A stretch of 7,321 nt of DNA from Bryobacterales bacterium. Its GTDB lineage: Bacteria; Acidobacteriota; Terriglobia; Bryobacterales; Bryobacteraceae. Numbering within the stretch: the stretch's first letter is position 1; each line of letters starts with the position of its first letter. A program made the position numbers and the translations under genes. Below the pieces are notes generated by a model, which did no database searches, was not told the origin of the DNA, and saw only the letters and a program-made list of their open reading frames with translations. This document shows positions 6,672 through 7,321 of this stretch, in pieces. The DNA is taken from the NCBI GenBank assembly GCA_003139735.1, contig PLGA01000398.1, positions 846 through 8,166 on the forward strand, written 5' to 3'.

Positions 6672-6687
6672 GGATAATTCGGATAAT
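6672..6687 (+). repeat. Tandem GGATAAT repeat just upstream of the cohesin-like gene
   Basis: GGATAAT occurs at 6672-6678 and 6681-6687 (9-base period), ending 8 bases before the ATG at 6696. A third copy, GGATAATC, is at 6452-6459. GATAAT resembles a -10 hexamer, but at this distance the transcript would be nearly leaderless if the ATG at 6696 is the start. With a start at the GTG at 6714 the leader would be about 20 bases. It could equally be a binding site or chance. Confidence 0.3.
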
Positions 6688-6695
6688 CAAACCTC

Positions 6696-7321
6696 ATGTG
6701 GAGATTTGCCTTTGTGTTTAGTGATATCTTCAAACGGGCGCTGAGTCGGGCGGTCCAGGGGACCCTGATTATTGCGGCGTTGGTCTCAGCCGCAAGCCCC
6801 TCCTTTGGTCAGGATACATTGGCGCTATCATCCGGCACTGCGGCCGCGAATGGCGCCGCGACGTTGAATCTGAGCTTGACCTCTCCCACCGGCAGCGAGC
6901 CCGCCGGTCTTCAGTGGACTCTAACGTATTCTCCGGGGGATATCGTCTCAATGAGCGCGGTTGCCGGCGCCAGTGCCACCACAGCGGGCAAGTCGCTCAC
7001 CTGCTCGGCTAGTTCAGGATCCTACGCCTGCCTGCTGGCTGGTCTGAACACCACCGTGATGCAAAATGGGGTTGTAGCGGTCGTGAGCGTGACGATGGCG
7101 ACCGGCGTCGCGAGTACGACTATCAACGTCACGAACACATTAGGAGCTACCGCTGATGGGTCCGCGTTATCGGTAACCGGATCTGGCGGAATCTTAACGG
7201 CCGCGACGCTACCCTTACCAACCTTGAGCGGGCTGAGCTGCGCGCCCTCCAGCCTGGGCTCGGCGGCTACGTCCACCTGCACCGTGACGGTCTCGCAGAC
7301 GGGCGGGGCGACCGTGGCGCT
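6696..7321 (+). CDS. Exported protein with N-terminal cohesin-like domain, 3' end beyond window
   Basis: The frame is open from ATG 6696 to the window end, giving 208 residues without a stop; the protein is incomplete. A signal peptide ends near SAASPSFGQ/DT (residue 39). Residues about 40-168 form a beta-rich domain: TLALSSGTAAANGAATLNLSL, then GLQWTLTYSPGDIVSMSAVAG (71-91), then SLTCSASSGSYACLLAGLN with Cys103 and Cys112, then NGVVAVVSVTMATG and a closing TGSGGILT. This order of strands resembles cohesin-type domains ('aGlqftLsYdp' strand, then a 'G.vasvtvtv' strand), which is my reading from pattern memory. A second Ig-like domain begins at about 177 (LSGLSCAPSSLGSAATSTCT). The start is uncertain: the first ATG after the in-frame stop at 6684 has no good ribosome binding site, while GTG 6714 has GGAG about 10 bases upstream and still gives a full signal peptide. 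It is divergent from the dockerin gene. Confidence 0.75.
   Translation, partial: MWRFAFVFSDIFKRALSRAVQGTLIIAALVSAASPSFGQDTLALSSGTAAANGAATLNLSLTSPTGSEPAGLQWTLTYSPGDIVSMSAVAGASATTAGKSLTCSASSGSYACLLAGLNTTVMQNGVVAVVSVTMATGVASTTINVTNTLGATADGSALSVTGSGGILTAATLPLPTLSGLSCAPSSLGSAATSTCTVTVSQTGGATVA

Larger units (their letters stand above)
6207..6695. other. Divergent intergenic region between the dockerin and cohesin-like genes
   Basis: The 489 bases hold the dockerin promoter and operator (6284-6327) on the left. I see no convincing gene: the open frames here have random-looking composition and no ribosome binding sites. Other items are a GC-rich near-palindrome (GGCCC-TGATCG-GGGCC, 6548-6563, flanked by AAGG and CCTT) without a T-tract, and a possible + strand -35, TTGAAC (6615-6620), with a poor -10. 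The motif GGATAAT occurs at 6452, 6672 and 6681. The promoter of the rightward gene is not clear. Confidence 0.5.

Noticed and set aside
6277..6690. 137-residue minus-strand open frame in the divergent intergenic region
   Set aside because: Random-looking composition, no ribosome binding site, and it overlaps the dockerin promoter.
1..7321. CRISPR array, tRNA or rRNA gene, insertion sequence, or c-di-GMP riboswitch
   Set aside because: I saw no regularly spaced repeats, tRNA-like cloverleaf, transposase motifs with terminal repeats, or GEMM-type core motif on either strand.

Overview
The window is GC-rich bacterial DNA with tightly packed + strand exopolysaccharide (EPS) genes on the left and exported, repeat-domain surface proteins on the right. 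The mix is an exosortase-type EPS trio, a PEP-CTERM sorting signal, a dockerin-plus-FnIII protein and a cohesin-like protein. It resembles soil Acidobacteriota of the Solibacter/Bryobacter kind; this assignment is inference from protein style and composition, not from a marker gene.

Left part (1-4061): about 360 bases with no convincing gene precede a three-gene, same-strand, nearly gap-free unit. It encodes a Wzz/GumC-type polysaccharide chain-length protein (362-2119), an ExeA-like AAA ATPase (2122-3153) and a BY-kinase-type tyrosine autokinase with a C-terminal tyrosine cluster (3150-4061, overlapping the ATPase stop by 4 bases). This gene set is the known hallmark of EPS loci linked to the exosortase/PEP-CTERM system. 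The kinase and chain-length protein would control polymer length and export at the inner membrane. No exosortase, glycosyltransferase, Wzx or Wzy gene lies in the window.

Middle (4062-5684): after 131 bases comes a secreted protein of two choice-of-anchor-D/ASH-type Ig-like domains and one FnIII domain (4193-5170). On the opposite strand, 5586 to 5379 encodes what looks like a 68-residue mini-protein made of an N-terminal hydrophobic segment and a canonical PEP-CTERM sorting signal. It is split by one extra base, so it appears only when two frames are joined.

Right part (5685-7321): a minus-strand secreted protein with a dockerin-like pair of repeats and a C-terminal FnIII domain (6206 to 5685) has an excellent ribosome binding site. 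Its strong sigma70-type promoter carries a perfect 15-base palindrome in the spacer. Across a 489-base divergent intergenic region, a + strand gene (from 6696) encodes an exported protein whose first domain looks cohesin-like; it runs off the window end.

Together the window reads as an EPS-assembly operon next to a cluster of extracellular-matrix or surface proteins. The points most worth checking are the frameshifted mini PEP-CTERM gene, the divergent dockerin/cohesin-like pair, and the palindrome inside the dockerin promoter.
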